From positions 188,574 to 252,573 of the forward strand of contig JAMPIU010000143.1 of assembly GCA_023667845.1 (NCBI GenBank): DNA of 64,000 nucleotides. Reading direction: 5' to 3'. The notes under the pieces are model-generated. The model searched no databases. It saw only the letters and a program-made list of their open reading frames with translations, and had not been told where the DNA came from. Below, one piece after another: positions 43,891 through 52,526 of this stretch (the first letter of the stretch is position 1; the number at the start of each line of letters is the position of its first letter). A program made the position numbers and the translations under genes. Source of the DNA: Dehalobacter sp. GTDB lineage: Bacteria; Bacillota; Desulfitobacteriia; Desulfitobacteriales; Syntrophobotulaceae.

Positions 43891-43929
43891 AGAAGAGTAA
43901 GTATTCATTTAGAAGAGTAAGTATTCATT
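43891..43929. repeat. Tandem 20-bp repeat upstream of the ferritin-like gene
   Basis: AGAAGAGTAAGTATTCATT at 43891-43909 is repeated exactly at 43911-43929, in the promoter/leader of the minus-strand gene. Confidence 0.9.
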
Positions 43930-43991
43930 AGTTTTCTCTGGTTTTATAAAAATTATTTGCCAATTATCTTTCAAATTGCATGCCGAGAATA

Positions 43992-44072
43992 ATGGCACTA
44001 TCTCATAAATCAGATCAAATTGATTTCACTAAGCAAGAAATGTTGGATACTGCGATAAAATTTATTGCTTAG
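43992..44072 (+). pseudogene. Short TetR-like N-terminal fragment (possible remnant)
   Basis: A 26-codon stretch from ATG 43992 to TAG 44070. Its end 'DFTKQEMLDTAIKFIA' resembles the first helix of TetR-type regulators, then a stop follows. No ribosome site. Probably a fragment or chance similarity. Confidence 0.25.
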
Positions 44073-44160
44073 TTGGCAGAATAACAAAAAATTGGTATTG
44101 ATACCCGCGGTAATAAGTGGTATGTTTTTTATGGCACAAAATCAAAATGGGGTGAATGTA

Positions 44161-45717
44161 ATGGTTGAAAAAAAGAGAAAGAAGAAAAAACTGAAAAAAG
44201 TTTTTATGATCATAGCACTGGTAATCGCAGGCATTGTTGCCGGGACGGCAGCATTTGCCTTCTATTTCGCGAAGGGAGGCAATCTGCCCGGCGACAGTGT
44301 GAATTTGAACGATCGGGTCAGTATTCTTTTGATAGGGACGGATAAAAGGCCAGGGGCAAGTTCTTACAATTCGGACTCGATTATTGTAGCCAGCTTTGAC
44401 CCGAAGACGAAACTTATTTCCTTACTGTCCATTCCGAGAGACACCCGGGTAACGCTCCCCGGATCAAAAAGCTATTGTAAGATCAATGCCGTTCCCATGT
44501 TAAAAGGGATTCCGGAGCTGGAAAAACAGGTTACCGAACTGACCGGTATTGAGCTGGACGGGTATGTCCTGACGAATTTTAATGGGTTCAAGGACATGAT
44601 CGATACGCTGGACGGGATCACCATTGACGTGGAAAAAGACATGAAGTATGAGACCGGGGATAAAGAGGACGGCTATATCAACCTAAAAGCCGGGGTACAG
44701 GAATTAGACGGGACAAAAGCGCTCCAATATGCCCGTTTCCGTCATGACGCAACCGCCGATATCGGGAGAACCGCCAGGCAGCAGAAAGTACTGACCGCTG
44801 TAGGTAAAAAAATGCTTCAGCCTGCCACCATATTAAAATTGCCCGAGCTAATTCCGGAATTAATGAAGGCTGTGGAAACAGACTTGTCTCTGAAAGATCT
44901 CCTAAAACTCGCCGGGGCGGCCAAGTCCTTTGAAGATGCAACGATCGTGACCCAAACACTGCCCGGCGATGCGATTAATCTTGACGGGTTAAGCTACTGG
45001 GAGGTAAACAGAGACGCAGCCAAAGAAGTCGCTCAGAACCTTCTTTTGGGTAAAACCACCGATAAAGTCTGGGACAGTACGGTCCTTGCCTCCTTGGATC
45101 CGGAAGTTAAATCCCACCTTGCGGCCCCATCTACGGCAGCTGGGATTGATATACCGGAAATACCCGGCGTAACTGCACCTGAACCGGGAGCGATACCCGT
45201 GACGACGATCCAAACGGAGCAGTATTCGGGGACAATCACCTGGTCGCCTGCCGACAGTACCTTTGTTGCAGGTCAGGAATATACAGCGACGATTACGCTC
45301 ATTCCTAAAGCAGGGTATACCTTAAAAGGCGTCGGTGCGAACTTCTTTACCGTACCGGGAGCAACAGCGCATAATGCTGCAGGATCCGGGGTCATTACGG
45401 CGGTGTTCCCGGCGTCATCACCTATAGCGTCAGCAGCCACCATCGACATTTCGGGAATAGCCGGGGTTACACCGCCCGCACCGGGAGCGGCACCTGTGAC
45501 AGCGATCACCGAAACGGAGCAGTATACGGGGTCGGTCACCTGGACACCGGCCGACGCCCTCTTTGTGGAAGGCCAGCAATACACAGCGACCATCACACTG
45601 GTTCCGAAAGAAGGATATACCTTGGAAGGCATTGGCGCAAACTATTTCACAGTACCGGGCGCAACAGCGACAAATGCGGCCGGATCAGGGGTCATAACAG
45701 CGGTGTTTCTACGATGA
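44161..45717 (+). CDS. LytR-CpsA-Psr (LCP) family cell-wall ligase with two C-terminal repeats
   Basis: 518 residues from ATG 44161 ('GGGGTG' upstream; frames further up overlap decayed DNA). A lysine-rich N-terminus and one membrane helix (about 15-38), then the extracytoplasmic LCP domain: 'VSILLIGTDKRPGASSYNSDSIIVASFD', 'SIPRDTRVTLPG', 'DMIDTLDGITIDV', 'LQYARFRHD', 'GRTARQQKVL', with the Arg/Asp residues that bind polyprenyl phosphate. LCP enzymes transfer wall glycopolymers to peptidoglycan. The C-terminal ~190 residues are two ~90-residue beta-rich repeats not part of LCP, probably a surface-adhesion or wall-binding module. Confidence 0.9.
   Translation: MVEKKRKKKKLKKVFMIIALVIAGIVAGTAAFAFYFAKGGNLPGDSVNLNDRVSILLIGTDKRPGASSYNSDSIIVASFDPKTKLISLLSIPRDTRVTLPGSKSYCKINAVPMLKGIPELEKQVTELTGIELDGYVLTNFNGFKDMIDTLDGITIDVEKDMKYETGDKEDGYINLKAGVQELDGTKALQYARFRHDATADIGRTARQQKVLTAVGKKMLQPATILKLPELIPELMKAVETDLSLKDLLKLAGAAKSFEDATIVTQTLPGDAINLDGLSYWEVNRDAAKEVAQNLLLGKTTDKVWDSTVLASLDPEVKSHLAAPSTAAGIDIPEIPGVTAPEPGAIPVTTIQTEQYSGTITWSPADSTFVAGQEYTATITLIPKAGYTLKGVGANFFTVPGATAHNAAGSGVITAVFPASSPIASAATIDISGIAGVTPPAPGAAPVTAITETEQYTGSVTWTPADALFVEGQQYTATITLVPKEGYTLEGIGANYFTVPGATATNAAGSGVITAVFLR
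45145..45714 (+). repeat. Two ~90-residue repeats within the LCP gene
   Basis: Unit 1 45145-45414, unit 2 45442-45714. Shared landmarks are 'TEQYSGTITW'/'TEQYTGSVTW', 'QEYTATITL'/'QQYTATITL', 'GYTL' and 'FTVPGATA', 'NAAGSGVITAVF'. The DNA is also clearly similar, so the duplication is recent. Similar repeats occur in Firmicute surface proteins. Confidence 0.88.
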
Positions 45718-45890
45718 TGCCGTATACCAATACCGTATTAACCAGCCGGGGTTGTCCTTTTCAGTGTGAATTTTGCTAAAATAGCGGTGCTTATGTTCAT
45801 AAAGTATTTTGAAATAAACCGATTAAACATGTAATTCAGAAAGAAATTGAAGAACTTCCAACAAAACTGCCTTTGAAGTCGGATTGAAGA
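45717..45890 (+). pseudogene. Radical SAM protein remnant
   Basis: In one frame it reads 'YTNTVLTSRGCPFQCEFC', the CxxxCxxC cluster motif of B12-type radical SAM enzymes, then a stop, 'NSGAYVHK', another stop, 'VIQKEIEELPTKLP' and a third stop. These blocks are in family order, so this is a decayed central piece of a gene, overlapping the LCP stop codon. A perfect 11-bp inverted repeat lies at 45867-45877 / 45900-45910. Confidence 0.85.
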
Positions 45891-45938
45891 GATCCTGATT
45901 TCAAAGGCAGAATACTGCGTACGGCGGAACGGTTTTGG

Positions 45939-47015
45939 TCACGTTTTGTTTGTAATGGTGATTCGGGGGAGAGCGGTCTTTTGTCCGCTGCTATTCTGAG
46001 TTACCGGGAAAATGGAGGTTATATTCATAACCGGGATAAAGACAGGCGTATTGCCATCTGCATCAGACAGGACCAAGATGCCATATTCATTTTTATAAAC
46101 CAGTCCTGAAGCCTGAACGATAGACCCCAAATACATTTGGACATCTGTTGAAACCGGCACATAGTCGTGATAAGCAGTAATCAGGTTTTTGTCACAACCG
46201 TCTGGGAACTGTGGCGGGGGCAGGTAGGTGATCGAAGGATCGTATACCGTTCCATCGCCTGTATAAATTGCGGCAATGGCATTGAGCGGAATCGCTTCTT
46301 GCTGTCCGTTATCAAGCAAAATAAAAATCATTCCATAGGTTCCTTCGGGGGATACATACAGTTGATACGGAGTTCCGGTGATCGCGGAAGGACTAAAACC
46401 TGTTAAAAAAACGGACATGGTATTTGTCGGATACAAGGTGATCAGCTGCTCAATAAGGTGCGCCAACTGCGCATAGCTGAAGCAAAGCGCGGTATCCGGT
46501 TTCACCGGGGTGTAAGTTAAAACTAATCTTGGATCAAATGGTTCGTAGTTGATGCTATTCGTGGCAACGGCAACGACAGAAGTGCCGTCAGAATTTGTCA
46601 GTGCGATGCCGTTGTTGGAATAAGCTCCGTTCAGCCAATCATTGATCAGCGTTGTGACATCAATTTGGACAGTGGTATATAAATCTTCTGTTGTAATATC
46701 AATCCCGGATGGTGTTGCGGTGAAAGCAGGACGTGTATTGTAAGTCACGGTGGCTGTACTAAATGGATCGGTTACTCTGTTGACAACAAGCGGACTTGGA
46801 GCAGCACCGCTTTTAACAATCACAGATAATTCGAGCAAGGCGCTGTCAACGGAAGTGACCGGTAACACAGGCAAAACAATTTGCAGGAAACTGATGCAGT
46901 TTTGAAATGAAGGATCTGTACCGGAATAAACCAGTGGGTAGGATGAAAAATTCATGTCGGGCAGGTAAGATGATACGAAAGTCGTATCGGGTATATTCAG
47001 GGTTAACGTAGCCAT
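45939..47015 (-). CDS. DNRLRE domain-containing protein
   Basis: 358 residues on the minus strand. ATG at 47015 is preferred (AGAAGG seven bases upstream); starts at 47021 and 47033 are in frame. The N-terminal half is a DNRLRE-type beta domain: 'NIPDTTFVSSYLPDMNFSSYP', 'LLELSVIVKS', 'DVTTLINDWLNG', 'NNGIALTNSDGTS', 'PRLVLTYTP'. No signal peptide is visible. The C-terminal half ('GTPYQLYVSPEGTYGMIFILLDNGQQEAIPL' region and after) is not recognised. DNRLRE domains occur in surface and phage-like structural proteins; no enzymatic role is implied. A truncated copy lies at 43167-43281. Confidence 0.85.
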   Translation of the reverse strand: MATLTLNIPDTTFVSSYLPDMNFSSYPLVYSGTDPSFQNCISFLQIVLPVLPVTSVDSALLELSVIVKSGAAPSPLVVNRVTDPFSTATVTYNTRPAFTATPSGIDITTEDLYTTVQIDVTTLINDWLNGAYSNNGIALTNSDGTSVVAVATNSINYEPFDPRLVLTYTPVKPDTALCFSYAQLAHLIEQLITLYPTNTMSVFLTGFSPSAITGTPYQLYVSPEGTYGMIFILLDNGQQEAIPLNAIAAIYTGDGTVYDPSITYLPPPQFPDGCDKNLITAYHDYVPVSTDVQMYLGSIVQASGLVYKNEYGILVLSDADGNTPVFIPVMNITSIFPVTQNSSGQKTALPRITITNKT

Positions 47016-47130
47016 TTTCATACCTTCTCTCAAAATTAATGACTGTAACTGAAAATTCGAGTTTGTACATCATATGCTTTTTGGGACAAGATGTTTCAGG
47101 CTACGATTGATATTTCCCTTCTGTTACGAA

Positions 47131-47170
47131 AAAACCGGTGAACAATGACATGTTCATCCGTTTTTTTTTA
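47131..47170 (+). terminator. Hairpin with T tract between the DNRLRE gene and sigma factor
   Basis: CGGTGAACA pairs with TGTTCATCCG (one G-U), followed by nine T; a preceding A run makes it potentially bidirectional. A diverged copy is at 43240-43281. Confidence 0.75.
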
Positions 47171-47293
47171 TATAAGTCTGAATATCAGAAAGAGGGTGCA
47201 AAGTTCGTCTAGGGTAAGGTTGGGACTCTCTGGAAAAGAATGTGACTTTTTCCAGAGCTCACTCGTTTTATGGATGAAAGGAGAATTTACCCT

Positions 47294-47776
47294 ATGCAAG
47301 AATTGTCACCGCGGCTTACTAACACTTTTTCAACAAAATACAGTAGTTATGGCGAGATGCTTTTTAAAATCGCCATGGTTCATCTTGGAAGTAAAGAAGA
47401 TGCGGAAGAAGTCATGCAAGACGCATTTTGTAAACTCTTGTACAACTCACCTGGGTTTAACGATGATCAACACGAAAAGGCCTGGCTGATCAAAATTACT
47501 GTAAATCTTTGCAAAGATAGGCTTCGGAGTGTATGGCACAAACGCGTTATAAAAATGGAGGCGATAGAAGAGTACTATGAAGATCCTATTGACAGTGATG
47601 TCATGAAGGAGATTCTTAAACTCCCTGTAAAATTAAAAGCAGTGATCTATCTGTTTTACGTTGAAGATTATTCGATTAAGCAAATATCAGAAATTCTTAA
47701 GATAAAGGAATCAGCAATAAAGATGCGCTTACATCGCGGTCGTGAAATCCTTCGAATTGAATTAAAGGGAGAATGA
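47294..47776 (+). CDS. ECF-type RNA polymerase sigma factor
   Basis: 160 residues from ATG 47294 (AAAGGAG upstream). Region 2 'MLFKIAMVHLGSKEDAEEVMQDAFCKLLYN' and region 4 'LPVKLKAVIYLFYVEDYSIKQISEILKIKESAIKMRLHRGREIL' region mark a small sigma-70 family member of the SigV/SigW type. It is followed three bases later by a membrane protein that is probably its anti-sigma partner. The signal is unknown; the divergently oriented ABC transporter downstream might be a target. Confidence 0.92.
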   Translation: MQELSPRLTNTFSTKYSSYGEMLFKIAMVHLGSKEDAEEVMQDAFCKLLYNSPGFNDDQHEKAWLIKITVNLCKDRLRSVWHKRVIKMEAIEEYYEDPIDSDVMKEILKLPVKLKAVIYLFYVEDYSIKQISEILKIKESAIKMRLHRGREILRIELKGE

Positions 47777-47779
47777 AAG

Positions 47780-48691
47780 ATGAATGGAAATGATATTAAA
47801 CGTGTGATTGCCAAGCTTGAACCTGACCGGGAAATGGCGGATAGAATATCAGAAAAACTAGTAAAAAAGCCGAAGCGGAGAGTTAGTATAAAACCTGCTG
47901 CTGCCATCGCTGCCGCACTTGTTATCATGATTGGGGCTGGGACTTTTGTTAATTCTAATTTCGGCAAAGTTGATCAAAATAAAGTTGGAATTTATATCCC
48001 GCAGGTACAAATATCTGAGAACACGGAAGTAAAAGCCAAAATGATCGGGCTAATCGTCTATCAAGGCAGAATATATACGCAAAGCGCCTTGCAAATTGAT
48101 GCGAACAATGCGGAGAAACTGATTGGAGAAAAGCTGGGTATGACCAAGGCCAATATAACCGAATGGAGCAAGCAGGATGATTACGCTGTCGAATTGGCCT
48201 CGACGGTAGGGGTACAAGCAGTTTATACGGTTAAAGGCTATGATAAAAGTTATAGAATCATGACCTGTGAAAAAATCAACGGTGAAACTTATGCGTTTTT
48301 TTATGAGTGTTTGAACGGGTTGACAGTTAAAACCGGAAATGATATTTTTGAAAAATTTAAAATGGAAAACAATATTGAATCAGTGAAATATGAAAATTTC
48401 GGCAGCTGGAACAATGGTAAGAATGAAGTTCAATCTCTGACGAATCCGGATGGCGTCAATCACTTTCTTGCTGCTCTGGAAAACGCTGTTCCCAATACGC
48501 GGGAGAGTTTACCCGACTTATTTGAAGATCAAGGTGAAACCAGTCAAAAATTTATATACGTAACCTTGAATGACGGCAGTAAAGTCCAACTAAGGCTTTT
48601 TAAAGAGGGATATGTTTACTACAACGGTGTTGATTTATTCTTTAAAGTAGACAGCAATGCTTTTATGAGTTTTTGGAATGAATTGATTTAA
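47780..48691 (+). CDS. Membrane protein, probable anti-sigma factor
   Basis: 303 residues, ATG 47780 after 'GGGAG'. A charged cytoplasmic N-terminus of ~40 residues ('NDIKRVIAKLEPDREMADRISEKLVKK'), one transmembrane helix (about 41-60), then an extracytoplasmic domain of ~240 residues I do not recognise. Topology and tight linkage to the ECF sigma gene suggest the anti-sigma factor, with the short N-terminal part holding the sigma factor; no zinc (ZAS) motif is present. Inference from context. Confidence 0.8.
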   Translation: MNGNDIKRVIAKLEPDREMADRISEKLVKKPKRRVSIKPAAAIAAALVIMIGAGTFVNSNFGKVDQNKVGIYIPQVQISENTEVKAKMIGLIVYQGRIYTQSALQIDANNAEKLIGEKLGMTKANITEWSKQDDYAVELASTVGVQAVYTVKGYDKSYRIMTCEKINGETYAFFYECLNGLTVKTGNDIFEKFKMENNIESVKYENFGSWNNGKNEVQSLTNPDGVNHFLAALENAVPNTRESLPDLFEDQGETSQKFIYVTLNDGSKVQLRLFKEGYVYYNGVDLFFKVDSNAFMSFWNELI

Positions 48692-48832
48692 AGAGGATCG
48701 CATTGACAGGAAAGAATGCAGGGAATACACGAATACGGTCCCTATTACGGTTGCAGATTCATAGGATGCAATGACCTGCGACAGACCTTATCGAAAGGGA
48801 TCAAGTGAAGATGAAGATACCCGGCCGAAGGG

Positions 48833-49627
48833 TTAAACGTGCAGATCCCTTTTTCGGTAAAAGATATAGGTGGAGATGCAAAAGATAGAAACAAGCCCAA
48901 GCGAGAGTATGACAGCCGTTAGGTTGAGCCCATTGCCCTCTGCCAAATCAACATAACTAAAATATTTAAAAGGAGAGAGCAGGTTAAGAGCGTTCAGCTT
49001 GTCTGTTATGTCGGTTATTTTGGATATCACGAATGCAGCGAAGAGTATCCCCGCGGCAAGGGAACCGGAAGTTTTTGGATTCTTGAGGAAAGCTGACAGT
49101 GCTGTTCCAAGCGAAAGGAAGATAAGCTGAACGATAAACATGCTCAACATGAACATTACGATTTCACTTGAAATGTCATTTCCCTTATTGTAAGCAGCGA
49201 CCATAACAAGGGAAGAAACAAGCGTTACAATATTCAGAATAACCACATTCACAAAGGCCGCAAGAAGCTTGGAAGTGATAATGGTATCTCTTGAGACGGG
49301 TTTGATCATCAGGAATTCGGTTGTCTTGTCTCGTTCCTCTTTGGCAACGATACCGGCTCCGAGCAAAACAGCATGGATGGCAGCTGCAATCTCAATGTAA
49401 AGAAACAACATTGCAAAATACCCGGACATCGTGGTTACATCAAATGAGCCCATTCCCAACAGTGCTTTGATGGAGTAGGGTATATTGTCAAAAATTTTGT
49501 TGTACTGTCCGCCTGCCGAATAGGCGGTATATTTGCCCATGCCGCTTAGAACCCCCAAAAACATACAAACGCACCATATGATCAACGCTTTTTTGTTGGC
49601 TTTTAATTCTCTTAAAAAAATATTCAT
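48833..49627 (-). CDS. ABC-2 type transporter permease
   Basis: 264 residues on the minus strand, 'GGGAGG' upstream. About six transmembrane helices; 'AKEERDKTTEFLMIKPVSRDTIITSKLLAA' is the hallmark cytoplasmic loop of ABC-2 permeases of the YtrC/NosY kind. Third gene of an ATPase-permease-permease operon. The two permeases are paralogous (same loop in both) and probably form a heterodimer. Substrate unknown; antimicrobial peptide or bacitracin-type export is common for this class. Confidence 0.9.
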   Translation of the reverse strand: MNIFLRELKANKKALIIWCVCMFLGVLSGMGKYTAYSAGGQYNKIFDNIPYSIKALLGMGSFDVTTMSGYFAMLFLYIEIAAAIHAVLLGAGIVAKEERDKTTEFLMIKPVSRDTIITSKLLAAFVNVVILNIVTLVSSLVMVAAYNKGNDISSEIVMFMLSMFIVQLIFLSLGTALSAFLKNPKTSGSLAAGILFAAFVISKITDITDKLNALNLLSPFKYFSYVDLAEGNGLNLTAVILSLGLVSIFCISTYIFYRKRDLHV

Positions 49628-49662
49628 GATCCGACCTCCCTTTTAGTGAAACCCAAAGTTAA

Positions 49663-50463
49663 TCAGCTCACGGCATGGATATCTTTTTTGGCATAAATGA
49701 TATAGGCTGTTACCGTTGCGATAATAACAATAACAGCGCCTGTGATAAGGTAGGGAGCTTCATAGTTTGAATTTCTGATAATGTAAGAAGGATTAAAATA
49801 TTTAAATGGTGAGAGAAAGCGTGCGGCATCATTTTCACCGGTGGCTAAAAACGCTCCGATAAAGAAAAATCCAAAAACGACCCCGAGTGAAACCGGAAGT
49901 ACGGATTTTAACTTTGGAATGATCACCGTGACCGCAGCCCCGATCGAGAAAAAAATGAGCTGAATGAAAAGTAGCGTGAGATTGATCATAAAAAGCAGCA
50001 TAACGCTGAAATCAGCTGTCTTAACCATGGTGGCAAGGATGGAGGCAGCCGCATAATAAATTAAGTTCGTGATTATGAGCATGGTTAGTGCAGCCAGAAG
50101 CTTGGAGCTGACAATAGCCGAACGCGAAACAGGCTTGACGAGAAGGAAATCCGCTGTCCTTTCCCTCGTTTCTTTGGAAAGAATGGAGACGCCGAGATTC
50201 ATGGCCTGAATGGCACCGCACAATGTGATGAAGGAGAATATCATCGAATAAAAGCCCAAAAGAGAGGTGATGCTGTCAAGCGAAATACCGAGTATTGCCC
50301 TCACCGACGCCGGGTAGCCGCCCAGCAGCCTTTTAAAATCTGCCGCATCATTCGCAATTGCTGGATAGACAGAAAAGTAAATCCCAGCGAGCGCAATCAA
50401 AGTGCATGTCCATAGAATCGTCGATTTTCGCAGGGAGTTAAGCTCGTGCCAGAACATATTCAT
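49663..50463 (-). CDS. ABC-2 type transporter permease
   Basis: 266 residues on the minus strand; ATG at 50463 with AAGGAGGG nine bases upstream (a TTG at 50472 overlaps the ATPase stop). Six predicted helices and the loop 'SKETRERTADFLLVKPVSRSAIVSSKLLAA', paralogous to the next permease. Ends 'YAKKDIHAVS', compare 'YRKRDLHV' of the partner. Middle gene of the operon. Confidence 0.9.
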   Translation of the reverse strand: MNMFWHELNSLRKSTILWTCTLIALAGIYFSVYPAIANDAADFKRLLGGYPASVRAILGISLDSITSLLGFYSMIFSFITLCGAIQAMNLGVSILSKETRERTADFLLVKPVSRSAIVSSKLLAALTMLIITNLIYYAAASILATMVKTADFSVMLLFMINLTLLFIQLIFFSIGAAVTVIIPKLKSVLPVSLGVVFGFFFIGAFLATGENDAARFLSPFKYFNPSYIIRNSNYEAPYLITGAVIVIIATVTAYIIYAKKDIHAVS

Positions 50464-50468
50464 AACGA

Positions 50469-51350
50469 TCAACCCTCCTTGGCATAATAATGCATGAAGA
50501 TCTCTTCAAGGTCAGGTTCGTAAATGGATATGTTGACAAGCTCAAGCTCCGCAATTTTTTTCATCATAGAATTAATGTTGCCTTTGAAAATAAAATCAGC
50601 CGTATTCTCTTTGATTTCAAGCCGGCTTACACCACTGATATTGAAGATCTCTCCGGCTATGGGAGATTTTGCTTCAATTTTAAAACTCTTATAGCTATCT
50701 GCCTGAAGCGTGCTCATTTTTTCAAGTTTTATGATTTTACCGTCTTTGATGAACGCTACCCTGTCGCACATCCTCTGAACTTCGCCGAGAATATGCGATG
50801 AAAAGAATACGGTCGCACCCTTTTGATTCTCCTGCGCGATAATGTCGAAGAATTTTTGCTGCATCAGCGGGTCTAAGCCACTGGTTGGCTCGTCGAGTAT
50901 GATCAGCTTAGGCTCGTGGAGCAGCCCCTGGACAATGCCAACCTTTTTTTTGTTGCCAAAAGAGAGATCGTCGATCTTTTTCTTAAGGTCGAGATCCATG
51001 ATCTCCGCAAGCTCCTTGATTCTCTTCATACAGTCCTTTTTGTAAAAGCTCGCGGAATATTTGAGTAGATCGATAACCTTCATGTTATCGTAATAAAATA
51101 CCTCACTTGGCAGATAGCCCACTTCTTTGCGTATTTCCGGGAACTCACTGCAATTTTTACCGAAGATTTCGGCGCTTCCCCCGGTGGGGTAGATAAGCCC
51201 GAGCAACGTTCGGATGGTCGTCGATTTGCCGGCGCCGTTCGGCCCGATAAACCCAAAGATCTCGCCTTCCGTGACATCAAGATTCACGTCAACGATGCCT
51301 CTTGCCTTGTTGTAACTTTTCGTGAGATTCTTCGTTTGAATGACAGTCAT
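50469..51350 (-). CDS. ABC transporter ATP-binding protein
   Basis: 293 residues from the ATG at 51350 (AAGGAGGAGG upstream); a frame extending to 51392 has no better site. Walker A 'GPNGAGKSTTIR', Q loop, signature 'LSFGNKKKVGIVQG' (variant of LSGGQ), Walker B 'LIILDEPTSGLDP', H loop 'FFSSHIL'. A C-terminal ~75-residue extension ends the protein. Drives the two downstream permeases in the cytoplasmic membrane. First gene of the operon; its upstream gap is shared with the Mn2+ riboswitch operon in divergent orientation. Confidence 0.93.
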   Translation of the reverse strand: MTVIQTKNLTKSYNKARGIVDVNLDVTEGEIFGFIGPNGAGKSTTIRTLLGLIYPTGGSAEIFGKNCSEFPEIRKEVGYLPSEVFYYDNMKVIDLLKYSASFYKKDCMKRIKELAEIMDLDLKKKIDDLSFGNKKKVGIVQGLLHEPKLIILDEPTSGLDPLMQQKFFDIIAQENQKGATVFFSSHILGEVQRMCDRVAFIKDGKIIKLEKMSTLQADSYKSFKIEAKSPIAGEIFNISGVSRLEIKENTADFIFKGNINSMMKKIAELELVNISIYEPDLEEIFMHYYAKEG

Positions 51351-51510
51351 TAATGTTGCCTCCTCCTTGTCTGTTAAGGATACACACATCATTTTTGAAT
51401 GAACATAATACTTTCCTTAAGTTAGACCTATTGTATCACAGCCGGTTTTTTTTATGTTATTTTAGCAGTAATTTTTTGCAATACAGAATATTCGTACAAA
51501 ATATTCGTAG

Positions 51511-51539
51511 TTGCATCAAAATTTTCCTTCTGATATAAT
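51511..51539 (+). promoter_or_regulatory. Predicted promoter of the riboswitch operon
   Basis: TTGCAT (51511-51516), 17-base spacer, TATAAT (51534-51539), about ten bases before the riboswitch. Confidence 0.75.
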
Positions 51540-51547
51540 AGCCTTGT

Positions 51548-51670
51548 TCGTAAATCAAAGGGGAGTAGCTGGATAATAAAGTCGTCAAGACGGATTTCGA
51601 TCCCGGCTTTATTGCAATTGACCATTGTAAGCGAGACCTTTGCCCTTGGGGGTGAAGGTTTTTTTATTTA
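51548..51670 (+). ncRNA. yybP-ykoY (manganese) riboswitch
   Basis: Conserved loop 1 'AAAGGGGAGTAGC' (from 51558), 'AAAGTCGTCA' pairing with 'GGCTTTATTG', and loop 3 'AAGCGAGACCTTTGCC' (51629-51644) match the yybP-ykoY aptamer. The last helix can rearrange into a terminator, ACCTTTGCCC...GGGTGAAGGT followed by TTTTTTTATTT. Known members bind Mn2+ and turn expression on by preventing termination. It precedes the DUF5685 gene by 38 bases. Confidence 0.92.
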
Positions 51671-51707
51671 TATTTAAATAAGATATGAATGAAGTCAGGT
51701 GAAAAAT

Positions 51708-52520
51708 ATGTTCGGTTATGTCGTCGCCAATATTGAGAAGCTAACTGCCGAAGAAAAACTACACTATCGGTCGTGCTACTGCGGTTTATGCCGAACGCTG
51801 GGAGAGCGTCACGGCACCCTCAGCCGTATCACCCTAAACTATGACATGACTTTCCTCGTACTGTTTCTTTCAGCGCTTTATCAGAAAGATACCACCATTC
51901 AAACTGGGCGGTGCATCATGCATCCCCGCAAACCTCACGGCTATTGGCATAACGAGATCTCAGACTATACCGCCGATATGAGTATTGTCCTGACTTATTT
52001 CAAATTTCTCGATGATTGGAAGGACGAACGGAAGATCCTGTCGCTGGGTGAAGCCAAGCTGTTCGAAAAGAAATACAGGCAGGCTGCTATTCGCTATCCC
52101 CGGCAATGTGCTGTCATCAGTGAGTGCTTGAGTACCCTTTCCGACATTGAAAAATCAGGGGAACTGAAACCGGATCTTCCTGCAGGTTGCTTCGGCAGGC
52201 TCATGGGTGAGGTCTTCGTTTTCCAAGAAGATGACGATGCCCAAGACTTACGTAACTTTGGAGAAGCGCTTGGCAAATTCATTTACATTATGGATGCCTG
52301 TCTTGATCTCAAAAAGGACATCCAAAAGGAATGCTATAATCCGCTGACGGCGTTGTCAACAGATCATTTTCCGCAAATATTAAACCTGCTCATGGCCGAC
52401 TGTATGGAAAAATACCGGCAACTGCCAATCAAACGCGATCAAAACCTTATTGAAAACATTCTCTATTCAGGCGTTTGGACAAGGTATGAAGCAGCGAATA
52501 AGAAAGCAAAGGGGAGATAA
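51708..52520 (+). CDS. DUF5685 family protein
   Basis: 270 residues from ATG 51708 ('CAGGTGA' upstream; a GTG three codons earlier is less well spaced). 'MFGYVVANIEKLTAEEKLHYRSCYCGLCRTLG' is the characteristic DUF5685 start with CxxC, and 'CLDLKKDIQKECYNPL' contains a further conserved Asp/Cys. The body is all-helical with many His/Asp, reminiscent of terpenoid-synthase-like folds ('DACLDLKKD'). Function unknown. First gene behind the Mn2+ riboswitch, so expression probably rises with manganese; the conserved acidic motifs would fit a metal-dependent protein. Confidence 0.88.
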   Translation: MFGYVVANIEKLTAEEKLHYRSCYCGLCRTLGERHGTLSRITLNYDMTFLVLFLSALYQKDTTIQTGRCIMHPRKPHGYWHNEISDYTADMSIVLTYFKFLDDWKDERKILSLGEAKLFEKKYRQAAIRYPRQCAVISECLSTLSDIEKSGELKPDLPAGCFGRLMGEVFVFQEDDDAQDLRNFGEALGKFIYIMDACLDLKKDIQKECYNPLTALSTDHFPQILNLLMADCMEKYRQLPIKRDQNLIENILYSGVWTRYEAANKKAKGR

Positions 52521-52526
52521 GAAAGA

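Noticed and set aside
44065-44160. Upstream TTG start for the LCP gene
   Set aside because: The extension overlaps decayed sequence and lacks a ribosome site; the ATG at 44161 gives a normal membrane-anchor N-terminus.
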